From JBGAQP01 sp044220635 (GTDB lineage Bacteria > Pseudomonadota > Gammaproteobacteria > Burkholderiales > Usitatibacteraceae): a stretch of DNA of 64,000 nucleotides. Location: positions 1 to 64,000 of the forward strand of contig JBGAQP010000019.1 of NCBI GenBank assembly GCA_044220635.1, in the 5' to 3' direction. Shown piece by piece: positions 34,467-44,521 of this stretch. Each line of letters begins with the position of its first letter. Within the stretch, counting starts at the first letter, position 1. Position numbers and translations under genes: made by a program. The notes beneath the pieces were generated by a model. The model was not told the origin of the DNA. It saw nothing but the letters and a program-made list of their open reading frames with translations, and did no database searches.

Positions 34467-35523
34467 GGTCGACCTCCTCGTCGCGAAGCGAGGCGTGGAG
34501 CGGGATCGTGAGCACCTCGCGGGCGAGGCGCTCGGTCACGGGCAGCGCCGGGGCGCGCGCGCCGGCGAAGGCGCTCTGCTGGTGATCGGGGATCGGATAG
34601 TGCACCTCGCTCCCCACCCCGGACTTCGCGAGGTGCTCGCGCAGCCGGTCGCGCGCGCCCGAGCGCACGACGAAGAGGTGCACGACGTCGTCCTCGCCGC
34701 CGCGCGCGGGGACGGCGATGTGGGGGTTGCGGATGCGCGCGGCGTACGCCGCGGCGATGGCGCGCCGGCGCGCGTTGGCGGCGTCGAGCCGGCCGAGCTT
34801 CACCTCGAGCACCGCGGCCTGCAACTCGTCGAGGCGGGTGTTGCGCCCGAAGGGCTCGACGACGCGGTACTTCTCCTCCCAGCCGTACTGGCGCGCTCGG
34901 CGCATCCGCGCGGCGAGCGCGGCGTCGTTCGTGGCGAGCGCGCCGCCGTCGCCGAGCGCCCCGAGGTTCTTGGTGGGATAGAAGCTGAAGCAGCCCGCGT
35001 CCCCGATCGTGCCCGCGAGCGCGCCGTTGCGGCGCGCGCCGTGGGCCTGGGCGCAGTCCTCGATCACCGCCACGCCCGCGGCGCGCGCGGCGGCCACGGC
35101 CGCCTCGACCGGCGCCATGCGCCCGTAGAGGTGCGTCACCACGAGCGCGCGGGGACGGGCCTCCAGGGCCGGGGCGAGGACGGAGGCGTCGAGCAGCCCG
35201 TGCTCGGGATCGACGTCGACGAAGCGCGGCACGGCGCCCCGGGCGCGGATCGCCGCGCTCGCGTAGCCGCCGGCGTTCGCCACCGTGAGCACGGCATCGC
35301 CCGGGCCCACGCCCACGCAGCCCAGGGCGATCTCGAGGGCGTCGGTGCCGTTGGCCACGCCGAGGACCTGGGCGGCGCCGAGGTAGGCGGCGAAGCGCTC
35401 CTCGAAGCGGCGCACGCGCTCGCCGAGGATGTACCACCCGGAGTCGACGACGCCCTCGAGGGCCCGGAGGAGCTCGGGCCGGAGCGCGGCGCTCTCGCGC
35501 CGCAGGTCGTTCAGGTCGATCAT
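34432..35523 (-). CDS. PLP-dependent sugar aminotransferase (DegT family, FdtB/QdtB-like)
   Basis: The 363-residue product has the DegT/DnrJ/EryC1/StrS fold. Landmarks are LGVANGTDALEIALGCVGVG, VVTHLYGRMAPVE, VIEDCAQAHGA and CFSFYPTKNLGALGDGGAL, the last holding the PLP-binding lysine. Family members that start MIDLNDLRRE and act after FdtA/QdtA aminate dTDP-3-keto-6-deoxyhexose at C3. The adjacent ketoisomerase-acetyltransferase supports that role. Confidence 0.88.
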   Translation of the reverse strand: MIDLNDLRRESAALRPELLRALEGVVDSGWYILGERVRRFEERFAAYLGAAQVLGVANGTDALEIALGCVGVGPGDAVLTVANAGGYASAAIRARGAVPRFVDVDPEHGLLDASVLAPALEARPRALVVTHLYGRMAPVEAAVAAARAAGVAVIEDCAQAHGARRNGALAGTIGDAGCFSFYPTKNLGALGDGGALATNDAALAARMRRARQYGWEEKYRVVEPFGRNTRLDELQAAVLEVKLGRLDAANARRRAIAAAYAARIRNPHIAVPARGGEDDVVHLFVVRSGARDRLREHLAKSGVGSEVHYPIPDHQQSAFAGARAPALPVTERLAREVLTIPLHASLRDEEVDRVVDACNGFRP

Positions 35524-35571
35524 CGCCGGGATTCTGCGCGAATTCGATTCCGCCGTCACTCGCGCCGGCGC

Positions 35572-35586
35572 GGGGCGAAGCGCCCC
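35572..35586 (-). other. Short hairpin between minus-strand genes
   Basis: GGGGCG-AAG-CGCCCC is a perfect 6-bp stem placed directly in front of the aminotransferase gene and after the upstream GT2 gene. It lacks a T-tract. Confidence 0.3.
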
Positions 35587-36410
35587 TACGCAAGCTTCCA
35601 GCCGTGGGTCGAGAAGAAGCGCCAGGCCGAGCGCAGGAACCAGCCGACGTGGCGCGGCCCCTTGCCAGCGGCCTCGCCCCCGTGGTGCACGATGCGCGCC
35701 CCGGGCAGGTAGGCGATCGCCGCCTCGCGTGCGACGCGCACGCTCAGGTCGAAATCCTCGAAATACATGAAGTAGCGCTCGTCGAACCCGCCCAGGCGCC
35801 GGAAGAGCGCGGTGCGAAGCAGCATGAAGCAGCCGCTCGCCATCGGCACGCCCGCGAGGAAGCGCTCGCCGATCGCATCGCGCATCTCGTAGTCGTCGAG
35901 CGCGCGCTTGAACCTCCGGCGCAGGAATGCCGGGGCGAAGCCGCGCAGGAAGAGCACCCAGGCCGAGGGATAGCGCTTGCACAGGTACTGGCGCTCGCCA
36001 TCCTCGCCGAAGACCGCGGGCGCGAGCAGGCCGACATCCGGGTGCCCGGCCATCGCCGCGAGGGCGGCGTCGAGGGCCCCGCGGTCGACCTCGACGTCCG
36101 GGTTCATCACGAGGTGGAAGTCGGAATCGAGGCGCGGCAGGACGAGGTTGTTCGCGCGGCCGTAGCCGAGGTTGCCGTGGCCGGCGAGGAGTTCGCTTCG
36201 GCCCGCCTCCGGGGGCCATTCCGAAAGGACGCGGCGGATCTCTCCGAGCGCTCCCGGGGGGCCGTTGTCAACCAGGTACAGGACGCAATCGGCGAGGCGA
36301 GCCGAGGAGCGCGCCGCGGAGACCGCGTCGGCGAGCGTGGCGAGCGCGAGGCCGAGGCGTGCGGGATCGGGAAGGTAGGTGACGACCGTCACCGAGAGGC
36401 GCACGGGCAT
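35586..36410 (-). CDS. GT2 glycosyltransferase, rhamnosyltransferase-like
   Basis: The 274-residue soluble GT-A enzyme begins LSVTVVTYLPDPARLGLALA and contains LYLVDNGPPG, GHGNLGYGRANNLVL, LVMNPDVEVD (the D-x-D equivalent) and FDERYFMYFEDFDLSVRVAR, which together define the WbbL-like rhamnosyltransferase group of GT2. It probably adds a deoxyhexose during glycan assembly at the cytoplasmic face. It is first in the minus-strand block of the Gtr/Fdt genes, but a promoter is not obvious. Confidence 0.84.
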   Translation of the reverse strand: MPVRLSVTVVTYLPDPARLGLALATLADAVSAARSSARLADCVLYLVDNGPPGALGEIRRVLSEWPPEAGRSELLAGHGNLGYGRANNLVLPRLDSDFHLVMNPDVEVDRGALDAALAAMAGHPDVGLLAPAVFGEDGERQYLCKRYPSAWVLFLRGFAPAFLRRRFKRALDDYEMRDAIGERFLAGVPMASGCFMLLRTALFRRLGGFDERYFMYFEDFDLSVRVAREAAIAYLPGARIVHHGGEAAGKGPRHVGWFLRSAWRFFSTHGWKLA

Positions 36411-36428
36411 GGCCGCCAGCCTACGGCA

Positions 36429-36446
36429 TTCCGGCCTTCGCCGGAA
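36429..36446 (-). other. Hairpin after the protease gene
   Basis: TTCCGGC-CTTC-GCCGGAA, a perfect 7-bp stem, lies just past the protease stop on the minus strand. Without a T-tract it may slow transcription or protect the 3' end. Confidence 0.35.
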
Positions 36447-36467
36447 CGCCGCGCCCCGCGGACGGGC

Positions 36468-38201
36468 TCAGAACGGCTGGCGCGTGATCGCCTTGACGCC
36501 CGAGACCCCGTTCACCGTGTACGCGAAGCTCCCGTTGTTGGCGTCGAAGAACGTGAGCGTGGCGCTGCCGACGGTGTTCACCTTCACCTGCGAGGCGATG
36601 AACCCGGTCGTGAAGGGCGGGCCCGAGGTGAGGTACAGGGTGCCCGTGAAGGTGGTCGAGTTGGTCCAGGTGCCGCCGGGCATCACGATCCACTGCGGCC
36701 GGCCGCCGGCGGCGTAGGTGTACCAGACGCCGAAGATCTGGCCCGAGGCGTGCTGCGTGAGGTTGAGGCCCCAGCCCGACTCCGCGGCGTTCCACCAGAG
36801 GTCCGTGTAATCCAGAGTCGGGGTGTTGCCGCCGAGGTATCCGGCGAGAGTCTGGTAGACCTGGTCGAAGCGCGAGTAGTTGTCCGTGCCCTGGGGATTG
36901 GTGCACAGCGCGGTGCCGCCCCACAGGCCGCCGCGGAACAGGTAATCCGCGCCGTCGTAGGTGAACACGCCCGAGCCGCTGCTGCCGCCCTCGGTGGTGC
37001 CCGACTGCCACAGGACCTCGATGAAGCCGTTCGCGGTCGAGCCCGTGAAGGCGGTGGAGAAGCGCTGCATCGTGCCCTGCGAGACCTTCTTCAGGTCGCC
37101 CTGCGGGTGGTGGATGCCGATCACGTTGGAGCCCGCCTGCATCGGGTTGGGGTCCCAGCCCGCGAGGTAGGAGCCCGCCGGCGGGCCCTCGTTCAGCCGC
37201 AGGAAGAGCACGTCGCGCGGCTGGCTGTTGTAGAGGAAGGTGGCGCCGCCCGTGAACTGCGTGAAGGGCGGGGCCGCGAGGCTGCCGCAGGAGACCGCCT
37301 CGAAGAACCAGTAGGTGTTGAGCGTGCTCGCCACCGTCTGCATCTGGGCGGCGGTCTTGTACGGGGGGCTCTCGTTCTCGAAGCAGTGGTTGGCGCCGTA
37401 GAACCAGGGAACCTGGTTCGTGGGGTTCGCGTCGTTGAGCATCGTGCCCGTGCACAGGCTCGTGAAGCCCCCGTCGGTGAAGAGCATCTTCGCGACCGAG
37501 TTGCGCACGTTCAGGAAGGCCTGCGAGGGGCTCACGATGCACTTGATGTCGACGTTGCAGGAGCCCGAGTCGCCGATGTCCGCGGTGCGCTTGGCGAATC
37601 CGCTCGCCGGCGAGGCGAAGAGGTGCGAGACGCGCGCGATGCGCACGGCGGCGAGCGCGGGATCGACGCCGGCCGGCGCGAAGACCTCGACGGTCTGCTC
37701 CGCGCCCTCGGTGGCGGGGGACCACCAGGCGAGCGTCCGGTCCCGGATATCGCCCACGCGCACGGGGCCGAGGAGGCGGCCGGGCTCGCCCGAGCCGAAG
37801 AACACCAGCTCGACGTCCGCGGGAACGCCGAGGAGATCGATCGCGAGGCGCATCGCCGCCGCGTCGGGCGAGGCGATGGCGAGGCGCGCCGCGTGGCCGC
37901 CCTCGACGGCGGACCACTCGGGCGCGAGCGCGGGCCCGGCGAGCGCGCGGTCCACGCCGATGGCGAGGCGCTTGCCGGGGGCGCGGCGGTTCGCCTCGCG
38001 CACGCTCTCGAGTTCCGCCTCGGCGACGGGAGCGAGCTGCAGGCGCGGGCCCGTGGCCTTGGCGACGAGGCGAAGGCGCGCGGCCGGCGCGGCCTTGGGG
38101 GTCGCCGCGGGCTCGCCCGGGACGAGGGGAAGCTCCGCCGCGAAGGCGCTGGCGGCGAGGGCGGCGAGGACCGCGACGAGGCGGGCGAGGAATCGGATCA
38201 T
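36468..38201 (-). CDS. Secreted trypsin-like serine protease with extra C-terminal domain
   Basis: The 577-residue protein has a signal peptide (cleavage after AFA, ~21), a propeptide-like region (~22-200), and an S1-family protease domain like lysyl endopeptidase. His is in WFYGANHCF, Asp in PRDVLFLRL, and Ser in EGGSSGSGVF; cysteine pairs such as GSCNVDIKC and SLCTG resemble Achromobacter protease I. The last ~110 residues form a separate module, WWNAAESGWGLNLTQH ... FGVWYTYAAGGRPQWIVMPG, which I recognise only as a recurrent tail of secreted betaproteobacterial proteins. It is a plausible T2SS substrate. Its place inside a glycan cluster is unusual. Confidence 0.86.
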   Translation of the reverse strand: MIRFLARLVAVLAALAASAFAAELPLVPGEPAATPKAAPAARLRLVAKATGPRLQLAPVAEAELESVREANRRAPGKRLAIGVDRALAGPALAPEWSAVEGGHAARLAIASPDAAAMRLAIDLLGVPADVELVFFGSGEPGRLLGPVRVGDIRDRTLAWWSPATEGAEQTVEVFAPAGVDPALAAVRIARVSHLFASPASGFAKRTADIGDSGSCNVDIKCIVSPSQAFLNVRNSVAKMLFTDGGFTSLCTGTMLNDANPTNQVPWFYGANHCFENESPPYKTAAQMQTVASTLNTYWFFEAVSCGSLAAPPFTQFTGGATFLYNSQPRDVLFLRLNEGPPAGSYLAGWDPNPMQAGSNVIGIHHPQGDLKKVSQGTMQRFSTAFTGSTANGFIEVLWQSGTTEGGSSGSGVFTYDGADYLFRGGLWGGTALCTNPQGTDNYSRFDQVYQTLAGYLGGNTPTLDYTDLWWNAAESGWGLNLTQHASGQIFGVWYTYAAGGRPQWIVMPGGTWTNSTTFTGTLYLTSGPPFTTGFIASQVKVNTVGSATLTFFDANNGSFAYTVNGVSGVKAITRQPF

Positions 38202-38345
38202 TTCCGTGGGGACACCGGGTTATGCTACGTTTCGGGCCGGACTTGCGGATGCCGGTGCCTATTCTACGCGGCAGACCCCTGCTCCCGGCCCGAGTTCCCC
38301 TTTTTTTCACCAACGTCCCGCCTGCGCAGCGCGTTGACCTCCCCG

Positions 38346-39365
38346 ATGAGGATCCTCGTCGTCAAGCGCGACAAGATCGGAGACCTGCTGCTCGCCACGC
38401 CGATGCTGCGCGTGCTGCGAACGGCCCTTCCCGGCTCGCGCATCGAGGTGCTCGCGAGCGACTACGGCGCCTGGGTGCTCGCGGGCAACCGCGACGTGGA
38501 CCGCGTGTGGGCCTACCGGCGCGCGCGCACCTCCGCCGGGGTGTCGCTCGCCGGCGCGCTCTCGCAGGCGGCGCTGTGGCTGCGGCTCCGCGCGGCAAAC
38601 TTCGACGTCGCGATCGCGGCCAACGGCGAGGACTCCCCGCGAGCCACGCGCCGCGCGCTCCTCGCCGGCGCGAAGCGCACCATCGCCTACGCCGCCTCGC
38701 CCCGGCGCGGCCTCACGGACGCGCTGCCGCCGCCCGCCGCGGGCCACGAGCGCGACCGGCTGATCGCGCTGCTCGCCCCGTTGGGCATCGCCGCGCCCGC
38801 GGAAGCGCCCCTGCCCGTGTACGAGCCGCCCGCCGCCTGGCTCGACGGCGCGCGCGAATGGCTCGCGCAGCGCTCGCTCGCGCCCGGCGGCTACCTCGTG
38901 CTCGGGCTCGGCGCCCGCCGTCCGAAGAAGCAGCCCACGCGCGACCAGGTGGTCGCGTGGACGACGGCGCTCAAGGCGCGCCACGGGCTCGACACCGTGT
39001 TCATGTGGACGCCGGGCCGGGGCGACAACCCGGACTATCCCGGCGACGATGACGTTGCCGCGCCCGTGCTCGACGCGCGCCTCGCCCACCTGCACCCGTT
39101 CCGCGGGCCGATCGCGCCCGCGGTGGCGCTGGTCTGGCTCGCGCGCACGTCGCTTTTCCCCGACAGCGGGCTCATGCACGTCGCCGCGGCGAGCCCCGGC
39201 GGCGTCCTTGGCCTGTACGCCGAGACCGCCGTCTCCCCGCACCCCTCGCAATGGGGCCCCCTCGGGCCCCGCGCGGATTACCTCGATGCCCCGAAGAGCG
39301 TCTCGGAGCTCGCCGACGAGCTCGTCCTCGCGCGCCTCGAGCGGCTCCTCGGCCCGGCGGCTTAA
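38346..39365 (+). CDS. GT9 family heptosyltransferase-like glycosyltransferase
   Basis: A frame of more than 3.7 kb is open here, but the real gene is the last 339 codons, starting MRILVVKRDKIGDLLLATPM, the classic GT9 N-terminus. The C-terminal nucleotide-sugar loop reads LFPDSGLMHVAAASPGG, with D-S-G-x-x-H as in WaaC/WaaF. It would use ADP-heptose or a similar donor in LPS-core assembly. The TAA stop lies within the left member of the REP pair at 39364-39433. Confidence 0.87.
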   Translation: MRILVVKRDKIGDLLLATPMLRVLRTALPGSRIEVLASDYGAWVLAGNRDVDRVWAYRRARTSAGVSLAGALSQAALWLRLRAANFDVAIAANGEDSPRATRRALLAGAKRTIAYAASPRRGLTDALPPPAAGHERDRLIALLAPLGIAAPAEAPLPVYEPPAAWLDGAREWLAQRSLAPGGYLVLGLGARRPKKQPTRDQVVAWTTALKARHGLDTVFMWTPGRGDNPDYPGDDDVAAPVLDARLAHLHPFRGPIAPAVALVWLARTSLFPDSGLMHVAAASPGGVLGLYAETAVSPHPSQWGPLGPRADYLDAPKSVSELADELVLARLERLLGPAA

Positions 39366-39433
39366 ATGGGGACAGTCCCCATTTAAGCCTTGTAATCCTT
39401 GTTACAACGAAAAAATGGGGACTGTCCCCATTT
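39364..39433. repeat. Paired REP-like elements between convergent genes
   Basis: Two copies of the palindrome (39364-39384; 39413-39433, the second with ACTGT in the centre so that it reads as the reverse complement) flank a 28-bp spacer with the dyad TTGTAA...TTACAA. As at 30453-30522 the pair joins two convergent genes and contains or abuts both stop codons. Confidence 0.88.
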
Positions 39434-40013
39434 AACGGTAGGCGGGGTCGTTGTACATCTTGAACTGGCGGTAGATCTTGAAGCGCGCGCGGCCCGAGGC
39501 GCAGTCGGCGAGCAGCTCGTCGAGGCAGCGGGCGAGGTCGCCGCGCTGCTCCTCGAGGCGCACGAGCTTCGCGCGGCAGGCGTCCGCATGGCCGGGCGCG
39601 GCGTCGCGGCGCTCGGTCTGCGCGCGCATCGCGCGGATCTTCAGCGCGAGGATCGAGAGGCGGTCGGCCATCATCCCCGGGGTCTCGGAATGCAGCCGCG
39701 CGTCCTCGCGGATCGCGGTGCCGAGCGCGGCGAGCACGATCTCGTCGAGGCGCTCGACGGCGTCGTTGCGGCTCTGGTTGAAGCCGTCGATGGCGCGCTT
39801 GTTCGCCGCGATCTCGGCGTCGGCCACGTCGCGGCGGCGCGCGAGGTCCTCCTCGTCCCAGAGCAGCGCGTTGAAGCGGTGGTTGCGCTCCGCCCAGTGC
39901 CAGGCGCCCGCGGCGTGGCGCTCGGCGCCCGCGCGCGGCCAGCCCGGGCTGGCGAGGCACTCGTCGTGGAATCGCACGAGCCGGGCGGCGTCGAAGCCGG
40001 CGGCCGCGCTCAT
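39432..40013 (-). CDS. DUF4254 protein
   Basis: The 193-residue protein is all-helical and matches the DUF4254 pattern: AWHWAERNHRFNALLWDEED, KRAIDGFNQSRNDAVERLDE, and HSETPGMMADRLSILALKI. DUF4254 genes commonly sit among LPS glycosyltransferase genes, as here, but no biochemical role is known to me. It overlaps the upstream heptosyltransferase gene by 4 bp and so shares its mRNA. Its stop codon touches the REP repeat. Confidence 0.82.
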   Translation of the reverse strand: MSAAAGFDAARLVRFHDECLASPGWPRAGAERHAAGAWHWAERNHRFNALLWDEEDLARRRDVADAEIAANKRAIDGFNQSRNDAVERLDEIVLAALGTAIREDARLHSETPGMMADRLSILALKIRAMRAQTERRDAAPGHADACRAKLVRLEEQRGDLARCLDELLADCASGRARFKIYRQFKMYNDPAYR

Positions 40014-41122
40014 CGCAGCTCCGGGACCAGCTCGCCGATCGCGGCGCGGACCGCCTCGAGCGTGATCGCCTGCATGCATCGGGGCTCGGCGCACTCGCGC
40101 GTCGAGCGGGCGCAGCGCCGCACCCACTCGACGCGGCGCTTGAAGAGCGTGCGCTGGTCGCGGCAGGCGAAGGGGTCCACGGACACCGCGCGCCACGGCG
40201 AGTCGCGCCAGAAGCGCCCCGCGCCCGCGACCACGGCCGAACCCGGCCCGAAGAGCGTCACCGTGGGAACGCCCACGATGCGCCCGAGGTGCGCGACGCC
40301 GGTGTCGGGCGTCACGAGCAGCCGCGCCCCGGCGAGCAGGTGCCAGAGCTGCGCGAGGTCGAGCCGGCCGGCGAAGGAGGTCCGCTTCGCCTGCGGGTCC
40401 ACGCGCGCGACCGTGGCGGCGTCGGCCGCCGCGCCCGTCCACACCACCGCGAGGCCGCGGTGCTCGAGCTCCTCGGCGAGCGCGCGCCAGCGCTCCTCGG
40501 GCCAGAGCTTGAGCGGCGTGCTCGCGCCGAGCTGGATCGCGCAATAGGGCGCCTTCGGCCGCTCGAAGGGCGCGAAGGGCGGCGCGGGCCATTGCGCCGT
40601 CGTGTACGGCGGCGGATCCCCGCCCGGAACGAGCCCGGAGGCGAGCTCGCCCCACATGCCCGGCGTGGCGGGGTAGTCGTGAAGCTCGTCGATGAGCAGG
40701 TTCTTGTACGCGGGCCGGTCGCCGCCGAAGCCCACGACCCAGCGCGCCCCGGCGCCGCGCGCGAACCAGCCGTAGCGGTTGTCGCCGGGCACGATCGCGA
40801 GCCCGTAGCCGCCGTCCTTGCGGAACGCGCGGAAGGTGGCCGCCTCCCGCGGGTCGTAGCGCAGCGCCTCCACGCCCCAGGGACGCGTCGCGTAGAGGGG
40901 CTGCGTGGCGGCCGAGGTCGCGATGACGATCTCGCAGCGCGGATACGCGTGGCGCAGCTTCGCGAAGAGCGGCGAGAGCAGCAGCGTGTCGCCGATCATC
41001 TGCGGGTGGTGTGCCACGAGCACCCGTTTCGGCTCCCCCTCCGGGCGGGCGCGCCCGGGCGTGGTGCCGAGCGCCGCGAGGACGATGCGCGAGCGGGTGA
41101 GGAAGCGGCCCGAGGCGCTCAC
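40010..41122 (-). CDS. GT9 family heptosyltransferase-like glycosyltransferase
   Basis: The GTG at 41122, overlapping the preceding methyltransferase stop, gives 370 residues. Landmarks are RVLVAHHPQMIGDTLLLSPL at the N-terminus, IQLGASTPLKLWPEERWRAL, and LVTPDTGVAHLGRIVGVPTV for the nucleotide-sugar site. A cysteine-rich tail (FACRDQRTLF ... RCARSTRECAEPRCM) is like the C-termini of WaaQ-type enzymes. It probably adds a sugar to the LPS core. Confidence 0.87.
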   Translation of the reverse strand: MSASGRFLTRSRIVLAALGTTPGRARPEGEPKRVLVAHHPQMIGDTLLLSPLFAKLRHAYPRCEIVIATSAATQPLYATRPWGVEALRYDPREAATFRAFRKDGGYGLAIVPGDNRYGWFARGAGARWVVGFGGDRPAYKNLLIDELHDYPATPGMWGELASGLVPGGDPPPYTTAQWPAPPFAPFERPKAPYCAIQLGASTPLKLWPEERWRALAEELEHRGLAVVWTGAAADAATVARVDPQAKRTSFAGRLDLAQLWHLLAGARLLVTPDTGVAHLGRIVGVPTVTLFGPGSAVVAGAGRFWRDSPWRAVSVDPFACRDQRTLFKRRVEWVRRCARSTRECAEPRCMQAITLEAVRAAIGELVPELR

Positions 41123-41646
41123 TTCTCGACCCTGAGCTCCCAGCGGATCGTGCTCGCGCGGAACACGAAGCACCAGCTCTTCTCCCAGCCCTCGGGGGAG
41201 ATCGCGAAGAGCAGCCGCCCCACGAGCCCCAGGGGCCCGCCGCCGAAGGATAGGTCGCGCTTCTCGATCCTCACGCCCCCGCCCATGTAGTGCCGGACCG
41301 AGTCCTTCCCGAAGTGGTCGAGCGAGAAGACCGAGAGGTGGTGCACGTGCGTGGGGTCGCGCCACGACGAGGCCGAGGTGAAGTGCGGCGTGATGACCGT
41401 GATCCTCGCGCCGGGCTTCGCGGCGCGCACCAGCTCCCTCACGAGCGCCGGGATGTCGGGCACGTGCTCGATGAAGTTGTCGAGCAGGAACTCGTCCACG
41501 GTCCCGTCGCCGAAGGGCAGGGGCTTGGTGAGGTCGCACAGGAGGTCCGCGGCCTCGCACGGGTGGAGGTCCGCGCCGAGCCAGCCCTCGCGCCGCTTGT
41601 TGCCGCAGCCGAGGTTCACGCGCACGGGGCGGGTGGCGTCGTCCAT
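41119..41646 (-). CDS. SAM-dependent methyltransferase (class I)
   Basis: The 175-residue protein has motif I VNLGCGNKRREGWLGADLHP and a short post-I region LPFGDGTVDEFLLDNFIEHV, as in Methyltransf_11 enzymes that act in LPS or cell-wall glycan pathways. TPHFTSASSWRDPTHVHHLS is a conserved signature of the group. It lies between two LPS glycosyltransferases, so a sugar substrate is likely. Confidence 0.83.
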   Translation of the reverse strand: MDDATRPVRVNLGCGNKRREGWLGADLHPCEAADLLCDLTKPLPFGDGTVDEFLLDNFIEHVPDIPALVRELVRAAKPGARITVITPHFTSASSWRDPTHVHHLSVFSLDHFGKDSVRHYMGGGVRIEKRDLSFGGGPLGLVGRLLFAISPEGWEKSWCFVFRASTIRWELRVEK

Positions 41647-41655
41647 CGCGCCATT

Positions 41656-42746
41656 CTAGGAGGTTCGCGCCGCGGCCGCGCGCGCGAAGAGGGCGATCAT
41701 GCGCTCGACCATGGGCTCCTCGCCGAAACGCGCGCGGGCGGCGGCGAGCGCGCGCTCGCCCAGGGCGCGGCGCCGCGGCTCGTCGGCGAGGAGGGCGGCG
41801 ATCGCCTCGCGCAGGGCCCCGGCGTCCTGCGCCGGGACGATCACGCCGGTTTCGCCGTCGGTGACGATCTCCGCGATGCTGCCCACGTCCGTGGTCACCA
41901 CGGGAAGCGCGCAGGCCATCGCCTGCATCAGCGCCTGGGGCACGCCCTCGTTCGCCGTGGAGGGCAGGCAGAAGAGGTCGAAGGCGCGCATCCAGGGCGC
42001 GGGGTTCGGCTGGTTGCCCGCGAAGCGCACGCGCCCGGCGATGCCGAGCTCGCCCGCGAGCGTCCCGAGCGCCTCGCGCTGCGGGCCGTCGCCGACCACC
42101 ACCAGCCGCACGTCCTCGCGCCCGAGCGCGGCGATCGCCTGCATCAGGAAGCGGTGGCCCTTCCAGCTGCGAAGCGTCGCCACGATCCCCACCGTGGGGG
42201 CGTCCTCGAGGCCGATGCGCTCGCGCGCCTCGCCCCGGTCGCCGGGGCGGAATCGGGCGAGGTCGATGCCGGTGGGGATCGAGACCACTTTCGCGGGGTC
42301 CGCCCCCGTCTCCTCGATCACCTGCAGGCGCAGCCTCTCGCCCGTCGTGGCGATGGCCGCGGCCGCCCGCGCGTAGAGCCAGCGCGTCGTGAAGTTGCGC
42401 GGCGCGGGCGCGGAGATGTGGCGCGTGCGCACGATGGGCGGTGCCCCGGCGAGCGTGGCGCAGGCGATCGCCGCGAGCCAGCTGTCGGTGGAGCTGTGGG
42501 TGTTCACGACGTCGAAGGCGCGCGCGGCGAGGAGCCGGCGCATCGCGAGCAATCCTGCGAGGCCCTTGCGCGCGATCGGCAGCGCGATGGCCTGCACGCC
42601 GTAGCCGGCCGCCTCCCGGAAGATGCGCGACTCGCCGGGGGCGGCGATCGCGACCTCGTGGCCCCTGCGGGCGACGCCGCGCGCCTCGCTCAGCACCCGG
42701 ATCTCCTGGCCGCCCCAGCCGAGGGAGGATTCGGTGTGCAGGATCC

Positions 42747-42750
<4 letters not shown>
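41656..42750 (-). CDS. GT4 family glycosyltransferase
   Basis: The 364-residue GT-B enzyme begins MRILHTESSLGWGGQEIRVL, an LPS-core type GT4 start. It has GIVATLRSWKGHRFLMQAIA and the donor-binding region FDLFCLPSTANEGVPQALMQA with the E-x7-E motif. It overlaps msbA by 4 bp. In LPS-core clusters such enzymes add hexoses to the inner core. Confidence 0.87.
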
Positions 42751-44495
<1,745 letters not shown>

Positions 44496-44501
44496 CGGAA
44501 G

Positions 44502-44521
44502 AACGGGGACAGTCCCCGATT
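44502..44521. repeat. Diverged REP-like element
   Basis: CGGGGACAGTCCCCG with partly matching flanks is a variant of the palindrome in which the outer AT pairs are changed to CG. It separates the GT4 gene at 44520 from msbA, and the GT4 stop codon (TAA, minus strand, 44520-44522) touches its edge. Confidence 0.7.

Noticed and set aside
35604..38345. A 1253-codon plus-strand frame that would make a giant GT9 protein
   Set aside because: Only the last 339 codons (from 38346) have GT9 similarity. The upstream part lies antisense to a GT2 and a protease gene.
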